From contig OX421963.1 in NCBI GenBank assembly GCA_949128115.1, forward strand, positions 81,973,602 to 82,037,601: a stretch of DNA of 64,000 bases, in the 5' to 3' direction. The position numbers were made by a program, and so were the translations under genes. The notes below the pieces were generated by a model that worked only from the letters and a program-made list of their open reading frames with translations, ran no database searches and had not been told where the DNA came from. The stretch comes from Anaspis maculata (taxonomy: Eukaryota; Arthropoda; Insecta; Coleoptera; Scraptiidae). Positions 21,831-33,321 of this stretch are shown in pieces (position 1 is the first letter of the stretch; the number at the start of each line of letters is the position of its first letter).

Positions 21831-21844
21831 GGAAAAGGAGGAGA
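21831..21844 (+). promoter_or_regulatory. Polypurine tract
   Basis: GGAAAAGGAGGAGA, one base before the TG of the 3' LTR; the expected plus-strand primer for reverse transcription. Confidence 0.8.
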
Positions 21845-21845
21845 C

Positions 21846-24744
21846 TGAAGCCACCCGCATTTGGCGGGCCGAAAATATTCCGGAGGAAAATAATTCAAAG
21901 CCGTGAAATCGAGGTATGAGAATGTGAATATTCAGAGTCAAGGCATCATTAAAAGATGTCGCTAGCTATTTAATTCATTCGTGTAAATCCCGCAAAGCTC
22001 TATAACATAATTTACTGGCCCATCATCGACATTGAACAACCGCTCCTGCTTGACGCCCGACGAAATGGTGAATTGGTGCATATGAAGTAAAGCACCCGCA
22101 CATCAACCAGTTAGTTGCTGCCGTACTCCTGCCGTGTTGACGTTCCGCCCGCCGCCCGCCCGCTACCATCCGATTCACACGTGTCAGCACCGCCGGTCGC
22201 ATTCTCCAGCGCACTTCTCAGATTACCTGAGCTGTGTATACACCGTTCGCGATCGTTCTGGATGCAATAAAATATTCCGAATTGCTGGGAATGGAGGATA
22301 TCGCCGGAGATTGACCGTGGTACCTGGACCAATCCTCCTGGGCTGCCGTCCGCTCCCGACTTGTCACGTCCGTCGCCGAGTGCTTCTGCGGGCCTGTTAG
22401 CGAAGAGTTTTAGTCCCCTTCGAGGAAGCTGAGTTAGAACCCGTTCATGTTGCGTCGCGACCCTCCTGGAGGCCGAAGCGTCGAAGCCCCAATGATGAGT
22501 CCCAGCCCACTTGGAAAATGACGAGTCGATTTCCCCCGGCTGATGTGTCTCAAAGGCCCCCTGGAGAAAGCCGAGTTGGAACCCTTCGGAGTCGTGTTTT
22601 GGTCCCCTTGGGGGCACGCTGAGTCGAGAACCCTCCAGGTTGAGTTTTGACCCTCCGAGAGACTGATGAGTTGCTTCCCCCGTTGAGTTGCAACCCGTCT
22701 CTAGGATGTCGAGTCAGAGCCCTTGGACGTTGAGTCTTGATCCGCCTCCAGGTGTCGAGTCAGAGCCCTCCGGCGACGAGTTCCAGCCCTTCTCCAGGTC
22801 GATGTGCCAAGACCCTTCCGGTGTTGAGTTTCGACCCTTCTCCAAGTCGCAGAGTTGGGACCCGTTGACGAAGAGTTTCGAACCCCCTCCAGGATGCTGA
22901 GTCGCGTTCCCTCCACGATGAGTTCTAGCCCACCTCGAGGATGTCGAGTTGAAACCCCTAAATGAACCAGGCCCGATAGAAATGAGGTCTCTCGTTTCGG
23001 TATCTCGTTTGGCGGAGTGATGACCTCGACGAGCGGGAGGTTAGTCTTGGTGAGTTGGGATAGTTGCTTACGGTTAGGCTTTGTCGGGAAAATGTATGAT
23101 GAGGCTCACGCGTGCGTTCTGAATCTGCCTGCACGTGCTGGTGTCTGCGCTACTGTCTGCCGTCAGGTACAGCCACTTTAAAGCCTCGTCCTTTGTTGGA
23201 TACCTTCATAGAAAGATATTCGCGCTCTTGGGCCCTCTGGACTTGGCTTTGTGACTGCGGTACTCAGAGCACCGGACCTAGTGGGTTAGATCTGGAAACT
23301 CGCGGGTGAGCTTCCTCTGCGTTTCTGAAGTTCCTAGTTATTCGGAAAATGTAAATTTTGAGAACTACGTGAAAAATCAAGTAATTGAAATAAAATAGCA
23401 TCGCGTTGAGATCGGGGTTCGGACCCTGCCGTAGAGTCGCAATTGTTGATCGGATTGATGGACACCCCCCCCCCCTCCTTGAAACTAATGATTTTGTTTT
23501 AGCACCACGACAGTTCCGGATATTTCCATGTAGAGTTGTCCCGGGAATGAAGACGTTCTTATTCGAAACTGATGAATTCAATCCGATACCCAACGACGCC
23601 ATCGTTCAGATAGGGACTTTGTAAAAATGAACTGTTATTAGGGCTCGATCAGGAATAGTGTAGACGCCGATTACTTTGCGTTAGGGTAAAGATTATTTCG
23701 ACGCCTCTCCGCATCGGCTTTTCGACAAACACCCTGTGTAGTAAATTCTCTGCGTTTTGTTTTTCCTGGCTGCGGCCTTCTCTCAAAAATTGCTAAACAA
23801 CAACGAACTAGCGCGTATACGGGGCGTGCTCAAAACGTTTTCCACATTAAATTAGTACCTTGATTTGAGTAATTGTTTCGCGTACACCATCGGTTCGAAA
23901 GTTTTTGGAAGGGCGAAATTTGGTTCAACATTTCCGGTTATAGGCACTTTCGATCACGGGAATCTTTCTGAGCGTTGGGGGCGATTCACGGCGAAAAAAG
24001 GTTTAAAGCCTCCACAAAGGCCAGCCATATCCAATCCCTTCCAAACGGGCAAAAGAGAACCATAGCCCAAAAAGAGCGTTAGCCTTTGAAAAGAGGCTCC
24101 ACAAAAAGGGGGCCACCGCACACACCGGCCCACAAATCTTAGATTGCATTCGTGGTCGAAGTCACTCTTCTCTTTGCAGTGTCTAGAAGCCGGGCCTAAC
24201 CCTAACATAACCTCTAACACTAACATAAATGTTGGATCTGATTTGACCACAAAAGGAACTTTGAACCGCGAAAGCCAGTCAGAATTAAATGTCGGTCAAG
24301 GTGTAGAGTCAGGTGTTCGTCGGAGGGTTGGGGTGTTGGGACGTCTGAAATAATTAGGGGAAAGTTATCTCTTCGGGAATAGGGTAGATCTTTTAGATAA
24401 TTTAGCCTGCGATGTGAAGGTAGGACTAGGTATAGGAGCGAGCCATTATTTAAACATTTTGAATTGTACATAGAGGTCAATAGATTGATGTTACGTTAAA
24501 ATTTTATATTGTGTCTTATTGCGTTCAAACTTGTAGTCAGACCTGTCTCAACAATCTCGAGAACTCTATAATCGAACAACAAGAAGAGAGGCACAACGGG
24601 ATGTCGTCCTGATACTAGATGATCATCGGCCAAGCGGTTCCAAAAGCGGGAAAAGTGATTTAATTCAAATAAGTTGAATTAAATGCCAGTATAATGGGTT
24701 GCCTACCCATTCAGGGGTACAAGACGATAGCTGGGGTCGTTTCA
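21846..24744 (+). repeat. 3' long terminal repeat
   Basis: Same length as, and as far as I read identical to, the 5' LTR at an offset of 3,592 bp. Followed by the GTCT target duplication at 24745-24748. Confidence 0.9.
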
Positions 24745-25271
24745 GTCTTGACACAGATTTCACGTTCTACCGCTCCCCCTGCTCCCTGCCCTGATATTTC
24801 CTTGTCCAAAGTATAGGGAATTGAGGTCTCCAATTTTCCGTTGTCTCTCTTTACTGTGACGTCATGCGTATAAGATACGGTTAATCGAGGTCATTGGGCG
24901 CTTCCCAATAAGGCATATAAGGACACAATTCGACACAATTTGACACAGCTAGCGTTCCAATAGCAGTAATAGCACCACATGTCGACACAATCGAAACATT
25001 GGCGAGGCTGAGTTTAGAATTGAACTGGTAAGTGCACTTTGACATTGTGTATCCGTCTTGTCGCAGTTATTGGAAAGCGTCCTATGTTTCTTGAGATATG
25101 ACATTTCGTTTCTGACAATGGGAAATTTTTCGAATCTGACAAGCGCTCTGTCGTGTATTTATTTGATTTCAGCATGGATTTCATGATTTCACTTGTTCTT
25201 ACCCTCGTTCTTGCCAATAAGTGTGTTATATGTAGTGGAAAACTGAGAAGATACTGAAGATACTTACAGAA

Positions 25272-25460
25272 ATGGTTCATGGGTGTTGTGTCGCTCTATG
25301 CGAGTGCGAGAATAAGACGAATACACCCGGCATCACCATGCACCGGTTCAGGAAAGACCCAAACTTGATGGAAGTGTGGCTGCACCAGCACCACCAGGGA
25401 TCACGCTGCACCAGACACGTGCATCTTACTACGAAAAAACTCTATTACTTCGTCCATTAA
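25272..25460 (+). CDS. THAP zinc-finger fragment
   Basis: Encodes a near-complete THAP motif: CCVALC at residues 5-10, ITMHRFRKDPNLMEVW at 21-36, then C46-x2-H49 (RCTRH). C-x(4)-C, a 35-residue gap and C-x2-H agree with the C2CH THAP signature. Immediately after this the frame runs into TTKKLYYFVH and stops, and the AVPTAL box is missing. Such DNA-binding domains occur in host regulators and in P-element-type transposases. Without a downstream exon this is either the first exon of a gene that continues elsewhere or a transposon relic. Confidence 0.55.
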   Translation: MVHGCCVALCECENKTNTPGITMHRFRKDPNLMEVWLHQHHQGSRCTRHVHLTTKKLYYFVH

Positions 25461-26399
25461 AAACTCCCTTCTGGGTTCTAGTGACTTTCCCCACATGATA
25501 ATGGGAACAGTATAGCTAACCGATTCGAAATTCCCGCAAAAGTCAGAAACGAAACGTCCAAACGTCATAAACGTCAAAACGTCAAAGGTGACCTCGAAAA
25601 ACCATGTACTTTCTATCTCCTAAAATTGGAAAGGTCAATTGACCACCTGCAGTGCAGATTTCAGGGGTGGTGAAAAGTGCACCGGCGAAGCCTCTGACCT
25701 TTTTATCGAATTATTCAAAAAATGAGAAGTCGAGTGAGAAGTACTAAGTAGGTAATCGATCGCAAATAAAAATTAAAAATATTTATTCGTTTTTCGGAAT
25801 CGCCGTAGGTATCCTGTCCATTATACCTATCGATTTTTTTTTTTGACCCTCGATTTATTTTAAAACCGTCTGACCGATTTCGACCAAATTCAGTATGCAC
25901 GTATAGGCGGGTCTATTATAAGAAAGGTGAAAGATTCTGTGTTGAAATTGAAAATGAGCTTTTCATCGTGATCTGTCAGAGAGGGACATGGGACATGGGG
26001 GACATGTCACTGATGTCAAAGAGTTACAGGAGATTTATGTGACATACTGAACGAATTTGATTTTTGATAGCTCATTGTGAAGTTCTTTACAAACTCTATT
26101 CAAAACATGTAAAAGTTATGACATCTGTCATATGTCAAAAGTTATAAGCTGTCAAAATCAAAACTTTGACGTTCAATAACTCGAAAAGTACCGGGTGCAT
26201 TTCACTGTAATTTAGTTTGCAGCAAGAGTATCCACCCCACAATAGGGTCCTTGAATTAATTTTATATTGTAACGATTACTTCATAAAATCATTCAAAACG
26301 TTCTCCCCAATAATTTCCGCCCAAAAACGCGGTCGCTCCTACAATGACCTTGTATGACCACGATGACGTCAACCCGAGAGTTCTATTTTTCGTTTGCAA
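25461..26399. other. Intergenic, repeat-like text, no gene
   Basis: AT-rich, with short runs of ACGTCAAAACGTCAAA and GGGACATG type repeats near 25560-25590 and 25985-26005. No exon recognised. Confidence 0.4.
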
Positions 26400-28585
26400 G
26401 TTTTTAGCGCATTTTCCATCTTGATGAAAATCGCTATTGCAACCGCTTTGTCCGTCCGTCCGTCCGTCCGTCCGTCCGTTCCTCGAACTCCGTCCTCCCA
26501 AACTAGACGACCTAGCTTTCTAATTTTTTCGCTGTTACATAGCTGCCACTCCCAAAGGAGGGCTAGGCTATATTGGATGTCTATATTGCGCCGCCAACAT
26601 AGAGAAAACCGCCCCCGATAAACTTGAAATATCATAATATTGCACTTTCTACCAGACCTGATGCTCTGGTGTTCTCATTTTTTGAATAATACATAGTTGC
26701 CACTTATAAACGTAAGCCAAGAAACATTCCGTCATCAATATGCGCCGCCGACATAAAAAAACTGCTAAAAACCGCCCCCAATCACTTTAAAATGAAAAAC
26801 ATAAACCCGAAGACATAGCGATCTGATTCTTTCGGTATATAAATAGCTTACTAAAAATGGGGAAGGATCGGCTACTTTTGGTTAGTTGCCGCCCCCCAGA
26901 TTCCGCCCCCCAAACAATACAAAGCGCAATAAAATGAAAAACATAAACCCGAAGACATAGCGATCTGATTTTTTCGGTATATAAATAGCTGATTATAAAT
27001 GGGAAAAGATAGGCTACTTTTGGTTAGTCGCCGCCCCCAGATTCCGCCCCCAAATGATAAAAAGTGCAACTTTCACAAATGTTACTGATTGAGATGTTCC
27101 CTTAAACATTTAGGAACTGCCAACTCAAATTGTGCAACATTTGCTTAGCCGAACGCTGCCGCTCCCACACGCCGCCCCCAAAGTAAGAGATAAATGAAAA
27201 ACATGAACCCAAAGACAAAGTGATCCAAGTTTTCCGCTATATGGATAGCTGACTGAAAATGGAAAAGGATAGGCTACTTTTGATATGGTGCCGCCTCCAG
27301 CTTCCGCCCCCAAAAGAAAAAAAGTGCAACTTTCAACAATTTTCACTGATTTAGCTGATACTGTCACCTCGAACATTTAGAAACTCTTGACTCAAACTGT
27401 GCAAGAATTTCTTTGCCAAACTCTGCCGCTCCCACACGCCGCCCCCAAAGTGAGAGATAAATGTAAAACATGAACCTGAAGACATAGCGATTTAATTCTT
27501 TCACTATATTGATAGCTGACTGAAATTGGAAAAATATAGGCCACTTTTAATCAGCCGCCGCCTCCAGCTGCCGCCTCCAAACAAACAAAAAATGCAACTT
27601 TCACAATTTTCACTGATTGTCATATTTCCTTCACATTTAGAAACTCCCAACTCAAACTGTGCAACAGTTACTTTGCCGAATGCTGCCGCCCCCACACGCT
27701 ACCCTCAAAGTGAGAGATGAATGAAAAACATAAACCCGAAGACATAACGATCTAATTCTTTCGCTATATGGATAGCTAACTAAAAACGGGGAAGAATGGG
27801 CTACCTTTGACATGGCGCCGCCTCCAACTTCCACTCCCAAAAGAGAAGAAATGCAACTTTCAATAATTCCCACTGAATTACATTTTAATGTTACCTCAAA
27901 CATTCAGAAACTCCCAACTCAAACTATGGAAGAATTTCTTTGCCAAACTCTGCCGCTCCCACACGCCGCCCCCAAAGTAAGAGATGAATGTAAAACATAA
28001 CCCTGAAAACATAGCGATTAAATTGTTCCGCTTTATAGATAGCTGACTAAAAATGGGAAGAGATAGGCCACTTTTGATTAGTCGCCGCCTCCAGCTCCCG
28101 CCCCTAAACAAAAAAATGCAACTTTTACAATTTTCATTGATTGTCATATTTCTTTAAACATTTAGAAACTCTCAACTCAAACTGTGCAACAGTTACTTTG
28201 CAGAATGCTGCCACCCCCACACACTGCCCTCAAAGTAAGAGATAAATAGAAAACATGAACCCGAAGACATATCGATCTAATTCTTTCGCTATATGGATAG
28301 CCGACTAAAAATGGGAAAGAATAAACTACTGCTGATTAGTCGCCGCTCCCAGCTCCCGCCCTCAAACAAAAAAATATATTGATGAGTGAAAGAATTTTCA
28401 TTCAAATCTATTTCATTGGCAAGTACCCCATTCTGATAACACAATATCACAATGAGTTTCGAGTGAAGAAAGTGGGCAAGGAATGGTGTTTCTCCTTCAA
28501 CAAAATTTCTTTACGTTCACAATATGCCTCTTTGAGAAAATGCGCTACTGAGACTCACGCACGTGAAGGCATACTCACTTGTTTT
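26400..28585 (+). mobile_element. 2.19 kb satellite-bearing Helentron-like element, copy A
   Basis: Starts GTTTTTAGCGCATTTTCC, a hairpin with GAAAATCGC, then a (GTCC)n run (26450-26481). Next is a ~300 bp block whose frame gives SQTRRPSFLIF, then the ~262 bp tandem array, and the end GAGAAAATGCGCTACTGAG and CACGCACGTGA. It matches 42301-44364 in inverse and shares terminal design with the 4424-5406 element. The 3' terminal frame (28379-28615, FIQIYFIGKYPI...) is conserved between copies A and B, including ARLYWMSILRRQ-type text upstream, but no known domain is visible; conservation may only reflect recent copying. Confidence 0.6.
26811..28375 (+). repeat. ~262 bp satellite array, copy A
   Basis: The anchor AGACATAGCGATC recurs near 26811, 26953, 27212, 27480, 27740, 28008 and 28264: one short unit, then intervals of about 256-268 bp. 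Each unit has AGCGATCTAATTCTTTCGCT, a GGATAGCTGACT segment, CCGCCTCCAGCTCCCGCCC, TGCAACTTTCACAATTTTCA and CTGCCGCTCCCACACGCCGCC. The short frames listed along it (27125, 27504, 27652, 27896) are repeat translations. Confidence 0.85.
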
Positions 28586-29774
28586 CCCTTGCGAGGTTGC
28601 AGCCCTGCGCCTTGAAACCCCGAGAAAATTCAAATCTTTATTATTCTATAGACCTATTTCAATTTTGGAGCCGCAAATAGCGCCGTTGCCCTTGCTCACG
28701 TATGAGAGCCATCCCCAAGCTCGTGCTGCGTGCTTTTCAACCTGAATTGAGCGTCAGTCCCACAGACGTCTGAGACGGTGACAGTGATATTATGTCAAAC
28801 ATTTAAAATTCGTAGTCGCAATCTGTTAGTGTAGAATCAAGTAGCCCCAGCCCGGGGCACGATGACGTCAATCCGCAGCTGACACATTGGTGCATGGAAG
28901 TTGCATGCCTAACAGTTTTTGTGTTTTAAATTTACAAAATAAAATAATATATTAAGATTTTCGAAAAACCGTTTAGTCTGTAGTGCTATTTGGCTACCAA
29001 AGCATCATTGGAGGCAATAAAAAAAAAATCGAGCAAGGACCCTATTTATGGAATGAAATGGAAATGTGCTAATGCGAGTGCTTATGTCACCAATGACAGC
29101 ACAGTGGCACAAAGTGCCGTATTTTCAGTTACACAAAGTAGCATTTTGTGACACTGACAAAGTAGTCATAGTATACCTAACCGAAATAGAGAATATAGAA
29201 TATATTTTTTTCTAGTTCAAAAATAGAGCTTGCCGATAAAAAAAGATACATCTATAGGTATTTCATGACCCACCCTTAGATCGACCCACCGAGGGGCCCA
29301 ATTTGATATTGACATCATTTGATTTTTATGCAAAAAATCCATGAGTCTTGAGCAGCGTTCATAATGGCTGTTAACTTAAACTGATTCCGTAACCTTGAAT
29401 CTTCAACAGTTGAAAATCAATGTTTTGGTTCACAATAGGATGGTAACTTATGCCGTTATTGCCGTTCTGTCAAACTTGAGCAAGATTCAAGTTCTACATC
29501 CAAGATCAAGGGACTAGTACCAACTAATACTACTAGCTACTAGTCCTACTATTGTACTACCAGTTACCAGTACCACCCACCCCTCAAACCTTCAAGTCTG
29601 TGTATATTTTATATTCTAGACCGTGGTCCGTACTGTCAAGGTTACATCTCACATCCTACGGCATACGACATGCGGCATAAGTTACCAGTCATTATGAACG
29701 AGACTTTACGGCGGCCAAAATTATATTTTTATATTTGACACTTTCTTGAATCGAGTCTTGAATGGTTAATGTAA
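28586..29774. other. No gene recognised
   Basis: Unremarkable intergenic sequence with a short ACTAGTAC-rich run near 29515-29575. Confidence 0.4.
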
Positions 29775-30266
29775 TAAACTGCTCACAAATTGAAGTGGAT
29801 ATTTTTAAAAAAAGGTTTTTCAAAAATCGCCAGAAAATTCTTGAAAATCACTCGATTGTGAAACCGCTTACACTGTTTTGAAGAAAAATGTCAATATTTT
29901 CAAGAACTACTGAAGTCCTCCACAAAAATTACATGGATATGTCTTATACAGGGTGATGAAAAAAGTCGTTCAGTTTTGTTCTTTTTTACTCTTGTGCAGG
30001 AGATTGTTAATCCACCCTGTACACCTATATTTACTTGGATCTTATAGTCTGTAGCTTATGTAGCTCGTCAGTTTTTAGTTTTTTGCTTTCCGTTGCGTAC
30101 TTACCGAAATATATAGCCAAAGTCGTTTTATCGATGAATCTACTAAATCCGGGCACTACTGGATTTTTTTTTTGTACTAAGCAAGGCCACTTGGTACTTT
30201 TAGAACGATTTTTTGCGCAGATTTCAAAATTAACGAAGGTATGGCGTCTCAACCATCTGATGTATA

Positions 30267-30638
30267 CAGGGTGTCGCAAAAAAACATTTATGAGATTCAT
30301 TTTATTTCGAAATAATCAGTAGCAAAATGCCGTTGCAAAGATCAACTCCAGGTAAGTTCGATATCGTGGCAAATATCTTGCGGAATGGTACAAGGCAAAG
30401 AGAAATTGCCAATTTGGTGAACGTATCATAAAAGTGTCATCAGTGGGCAAAGAGACGACTCCAGGCCACTGGCAGTGCCCGAATCACACATGGAGAAGGT
30501 CGCCCGAGAATATAATTTCAGTAATGGAAGATCTCTTCTTGTTAGACATAAAATTGTAAAATTGAAAAGTGAAATTTTCTACAACCTGTATAAGGTGTCA
30601 GAAACAAATTTCTTCGTTCATGCGACACCCTGTATATT
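30267..30638 (+). mobile_element. 372 bp Tc1-like deletion copy nested in foldback
   Basis: Ends TACAGGGTGTCGCAAAAAAA and TGCGACACCCTGTA, next to TA dinucleotides as expected for Tc1/mariner insertion. It contains the start of a transposase. Confidence 0.7.
30327..30513 (+). pseudogene. Tc1-like transposase HTH fragment
   Basis: From ATG it reads MPLQRSTPGKFDIVANILR, NGTRQREIANLVNVS, an in-frame TAA, then AKRRLQATGSARIT and GEGRPR. This is the layout of a paired-type Tc1 N-terminal domain ending in the GRPR AT-hook-like motif. It is stop-interrupted and has no DDE region, so it is dead. Confidence 0.65.
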
Positions 30639-31115
30639 TTTATGTAGTCTTCTATTTGAAATCTGCTCAAAAAATCGTTCTAAAAGTACCAAGTGGCAAT
30701 GTTTTGTAAGTACCAAAAAATCTAGTAGCCCCCCGGATTTATTCATCGACAAAATGACTTTGGAAAGTAAAAAGGCTCTATTTCGGTAAGTACGCAACGG
30801 AAAGCGAAAAATAAAAAACTAACGAGTTACATAAGCTACAGACTATAAGATCCAAGCAAGTATAGGTGTACAGGGTGGATGAACAATCTCCTGCATGAGA
30901 TCAAAAAAGAACAAAACTGAACGACTTTTTTCATCACCCTGTATTAGACATATCCAAGTGATTTTTGTGGAAGACTCCAATAGTTCTTGAAAATATTGAC
31001 ATTTTTCTTTAGAACAGTGCAAGCGGTTTCACAATTGAGTGATTTTCAAGAATTTTCTGGCGATTTCAAAAAAACCTTTTTTTAAAAATATCCACTTCAA
31101 TTTGTGAGCAGTTTA

Positions 31116-31920
31116 GTTTCAAAATTTTCAAGTCGAATGAATGCGTCATAATAACTCGACTCTTGGCGCACACAGTGCCTCGGCGATGACGACACGACTT
31201 AACTCAGACGTATTTTTCTGCTCGAGGGTCAACTTTTCTTCGAAAATTCCTTGATATTGAAAGTAGATTGCATAAGGCGTCGTAAAGGCCCATTTTCAAA
31301 TGCGACACGGTTTCGGTTTTCTGGCGATAATTTTGTCAAAATGAAACTTGTATATTATCCATTCCAAGATGATTCCAAGCTTAAAACAACCACAGTGGTC
31401 TTTGATATTTCTTCTTTAAGTTGGACAATCTGATAAGTTGATAGATTGAGAAAGTCAAGATGATATTAATCAAAATTTGTCAAAGTGATGTTTGATCTGC
31501 TAGGCTGCCGTTTTAATTTAATTGTTAGGTCAGATTTTGACACTGATACATTATTCCTATTCTTTTTTGTCTTGAAAAAGCCGTTGGGCAAGTTAGTTTG
31601 ATGGTGAAAAGTGTTGAGAGCTGCAATAGGAAGAATATACAGGTCAAAAAATGACCGAGAAGGACACAGAGTTCTAGAGCCGGGGTGTTATTTCATCGCA
31701 AGTGATCCCGCGACTTGGGCTCGTTGCAACCTATAAGAACTAGGTACGTTAATTCACTTTCTGTGAAAGTTAGTGGTGAGTGGCCGGAAGAAAGCGGCTG
31801 AGGTCGAGGCTGAGGTAGTGAGCAAACCTACGACCTGCCGGCGACGCATCCGCATCCGTATGACCATTTGACAACACAGCGTAGTTCAGGTGAAGGTTTC
31901 ATGTCATACGACACACATTT
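31116..31920. other. No gene; diverged repeat copy at the left
   Basis: 31210-31345 is a diverged direct copy of 9655-9800. The rest shows nothing recognisable. Confidence 0.4.
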
Positions 31921-32550
31921 TAATGATAGACTGTCCAAGAGGTCTGGTGGCAGGACAGATTGTCCTGCTAGCAGGCCCTAATGTGAAATGTGTGTGATAT
32001 CTTCAGTATGAGCTGAGATACAGGAAGAGATGCTGATTCTTTCATTATTTGACAAATTTCAGTGGCGCGCTCTACAAAAATGGTATCCCGCACTGAACTA
32101 ACTTGCGGTTGAATTTTGTTTTCGTATGAGTTACCTACATCAAGTATTATTTTTGTTTTGAGTACATTTTAATTTTGCTGCAGAGAAATTTTTGTGTTAC
32201 CAACATTTTATTCAATTTTTGTGTTGGAATCTCCGTTGAAATACAATTTTGTGAATTTGTTAGCTTTCATTTGTTTTCAGATTTGTTTTCAAGGTGGAAC
32301 ATGGACCTGTAGGTGGAAGTAAAATATACCTATTTACTATTTTTGTACTAATTTTTACAACACAAATTATTTTCAACTACGCCTATGCTTCTCTAAAGAT
32401 GGTAGGTACTGCCGGAAGATTTCAAGTCCTGCGGGAAGGACCAGTCTGTTCAAAATCGTGGGCCTGCCAGCAGGACATATTGTCATGTTCAACTGTCCTG
32501 CCGGAAGGGGCTTCCAGCAGGACAATTATTGGTTAAACATTCTATCATTA
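31921..32550. mobile_element. Possible inverted-repeat element with GTCCTGC motifs
   Basis: TAATGATAGACTGT at the left is mirrored by ACATTCTATCATTA at the right. GTCCTGCYRGMAGG or its complement occurs about six times near the two ends (31950-31975 and 32420-32525). The ends are asymmetric in length, so the boundaries are tentative. No transposase. Confidence 0.45.
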
Positions 32551-33289
32551 ACGTAACTCCCCTTATATCAAGATGACGTTAAACATGAGAAATCAGGGAC
32601 ACCAACAAAACTAGAATTTTTCATGGCAAGCTGTGGTTTTTCCAAGCTTGGAATGGATTATATTCCGCATTAAAGTTCGTGGACATTACGAAAATTTGTG
32701 GAAGTCAGTGAAACTGAAAGTTTAGGAATACTTTCTACTTCTCTGAGGCGAAAAGAACAGAAAAATAAAAAAAAATCTGGCTGCTTCAATTTTTTTTATT
32801 CTTGAGACCAAAACTTACGTAGGTACGCATCCTACAAACTGTAAAAAAAATTCTGGGAATTTGTACTGTTCACGACCACAAAATAACACTGAGATAAAGC
32901 ATGTAAACAGTGAAACCAGAACCAAAAACATTTTCCAATCAGTACTTCAAACTTACCCAAAACATGCCCTGAACTTTGATCATTAGAAACACAACTCTTT
33001 TAATACAAAAGGTATGTCGTCTATGAGCATATTAAAAACACAGCACTATTGTCAGTTACAGTTTATCTGATTGAAAAAAGCTAATCCAGGAATAACTTGC
33101 TGATTCATCTTTGTGCAATGAACAAGGAAACAATACACATGCCTCGACACATGCACTCTTATCCGCGCTTATCCTTGACTTCCGCGGCACAAATCAGATA
33201 CCAAGAGAAGTTTTCAATTTTTATTATATTATTATAAATAAGAATTATATGTACACATTTCTTACGTCATCAACAACAACAATAAATTA

Positions 33290-33295
33290 TTTATT
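33290..33295 (-). terminator. Polyadenylation signal of the HDHD3-like gene
   Basis: AATAAA on the minus strand (TTTATT on plus), 27 bp beyond the stop codon. Close spacing, so a second signal further on may be the real one. Confidence 0.4.
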
Positions 33296-33321
33296 AGTCA
33301 GAATTATTAATTAAAAATAAA

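Larger units (their letters stand above)
21153..21845 (+). other. Non-coding interior with five intron-like cassettes
   Basis: Purine-rich, with no long frame except a chance 73-codon minus frame. Five GT...AG segments of 35-41 bp lie at 21307-21341, 21399-21434, 21475-21510, 21610-21650 and 21747-21787. The first three carry ACTAAT or CTAACTAAT just before a TTGTTTTAG end; the last two share TAGGTATCTMATTTGT starts. Between them a block AAGACAAGATGTAAGGTCTA and GGAGGAGAAGGAAGAAGAGT is repeated (21521 and 21667). Whether they are spliced is unknown. Confidence 0.6.
18254..24744 (+). mobile_element. Complete non-autonomous LTR retrotransposon with giant LTRs
   Basis: 6,491 bp with the order: LTR (2,899 bp), one base, primer-binding site, 693 bp interior, polypurine tract, LTR. 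LTRs start TG and end CA, and the element is flanked by GTCT. Every open frame recurs at exactly +3592 with the same translation, and even an 11-C run is the same length, so the LTRs appear identical and the insertion is recent. No gag, protease, RT, RNase H or integrase is present, so it must be mobilised in trans. A 4 bp duplication and the primer site TGGTGCCGTGACCAGG would suit a BEL/Pao or Gypsy driver; I cannot decide. A TRIM/LARD-type derivative is the nearest named class, but the proportions (large LTR, tiny interior) fit neither. Confidence 0.9.
29775..31115. mobile_element. Foldback element, 1.34 kb, with nested Tc1-like centre
   Basis: TAAACTGCTCACAAATTGAA begins it and its inverse ends it. 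The arms of ~480 bp match almost throughout (GAAACCGCTT.., GTCAATATTTTCAAGAACTA, TACAGGGTGATGAAAAAAGT, CTATAGTC-rich AAGCTACAGACTATAAGATCC). A separate small element occupies the middle (30267-30638). The opposite frames 30031-30322 are mirror images. Confidence 0.85.

Noticed and set aside
18254..24744. Simple segmental tandem duplication or assembly duplication
   Set aside because: TG..CA ends, primer-binding site, polypurine tract and matching GTCT on both sides fit an LTR element; a plain duplication would not have them. Assembly error in the second copy still deserves a long-read check.
26811..28375. CRISPR-like array because of regular spacing
   Set aside because: Units are ~262 bp, degenerate along their whole length, with no short constant repeat and variable spacer, in a eukaryotic genome.
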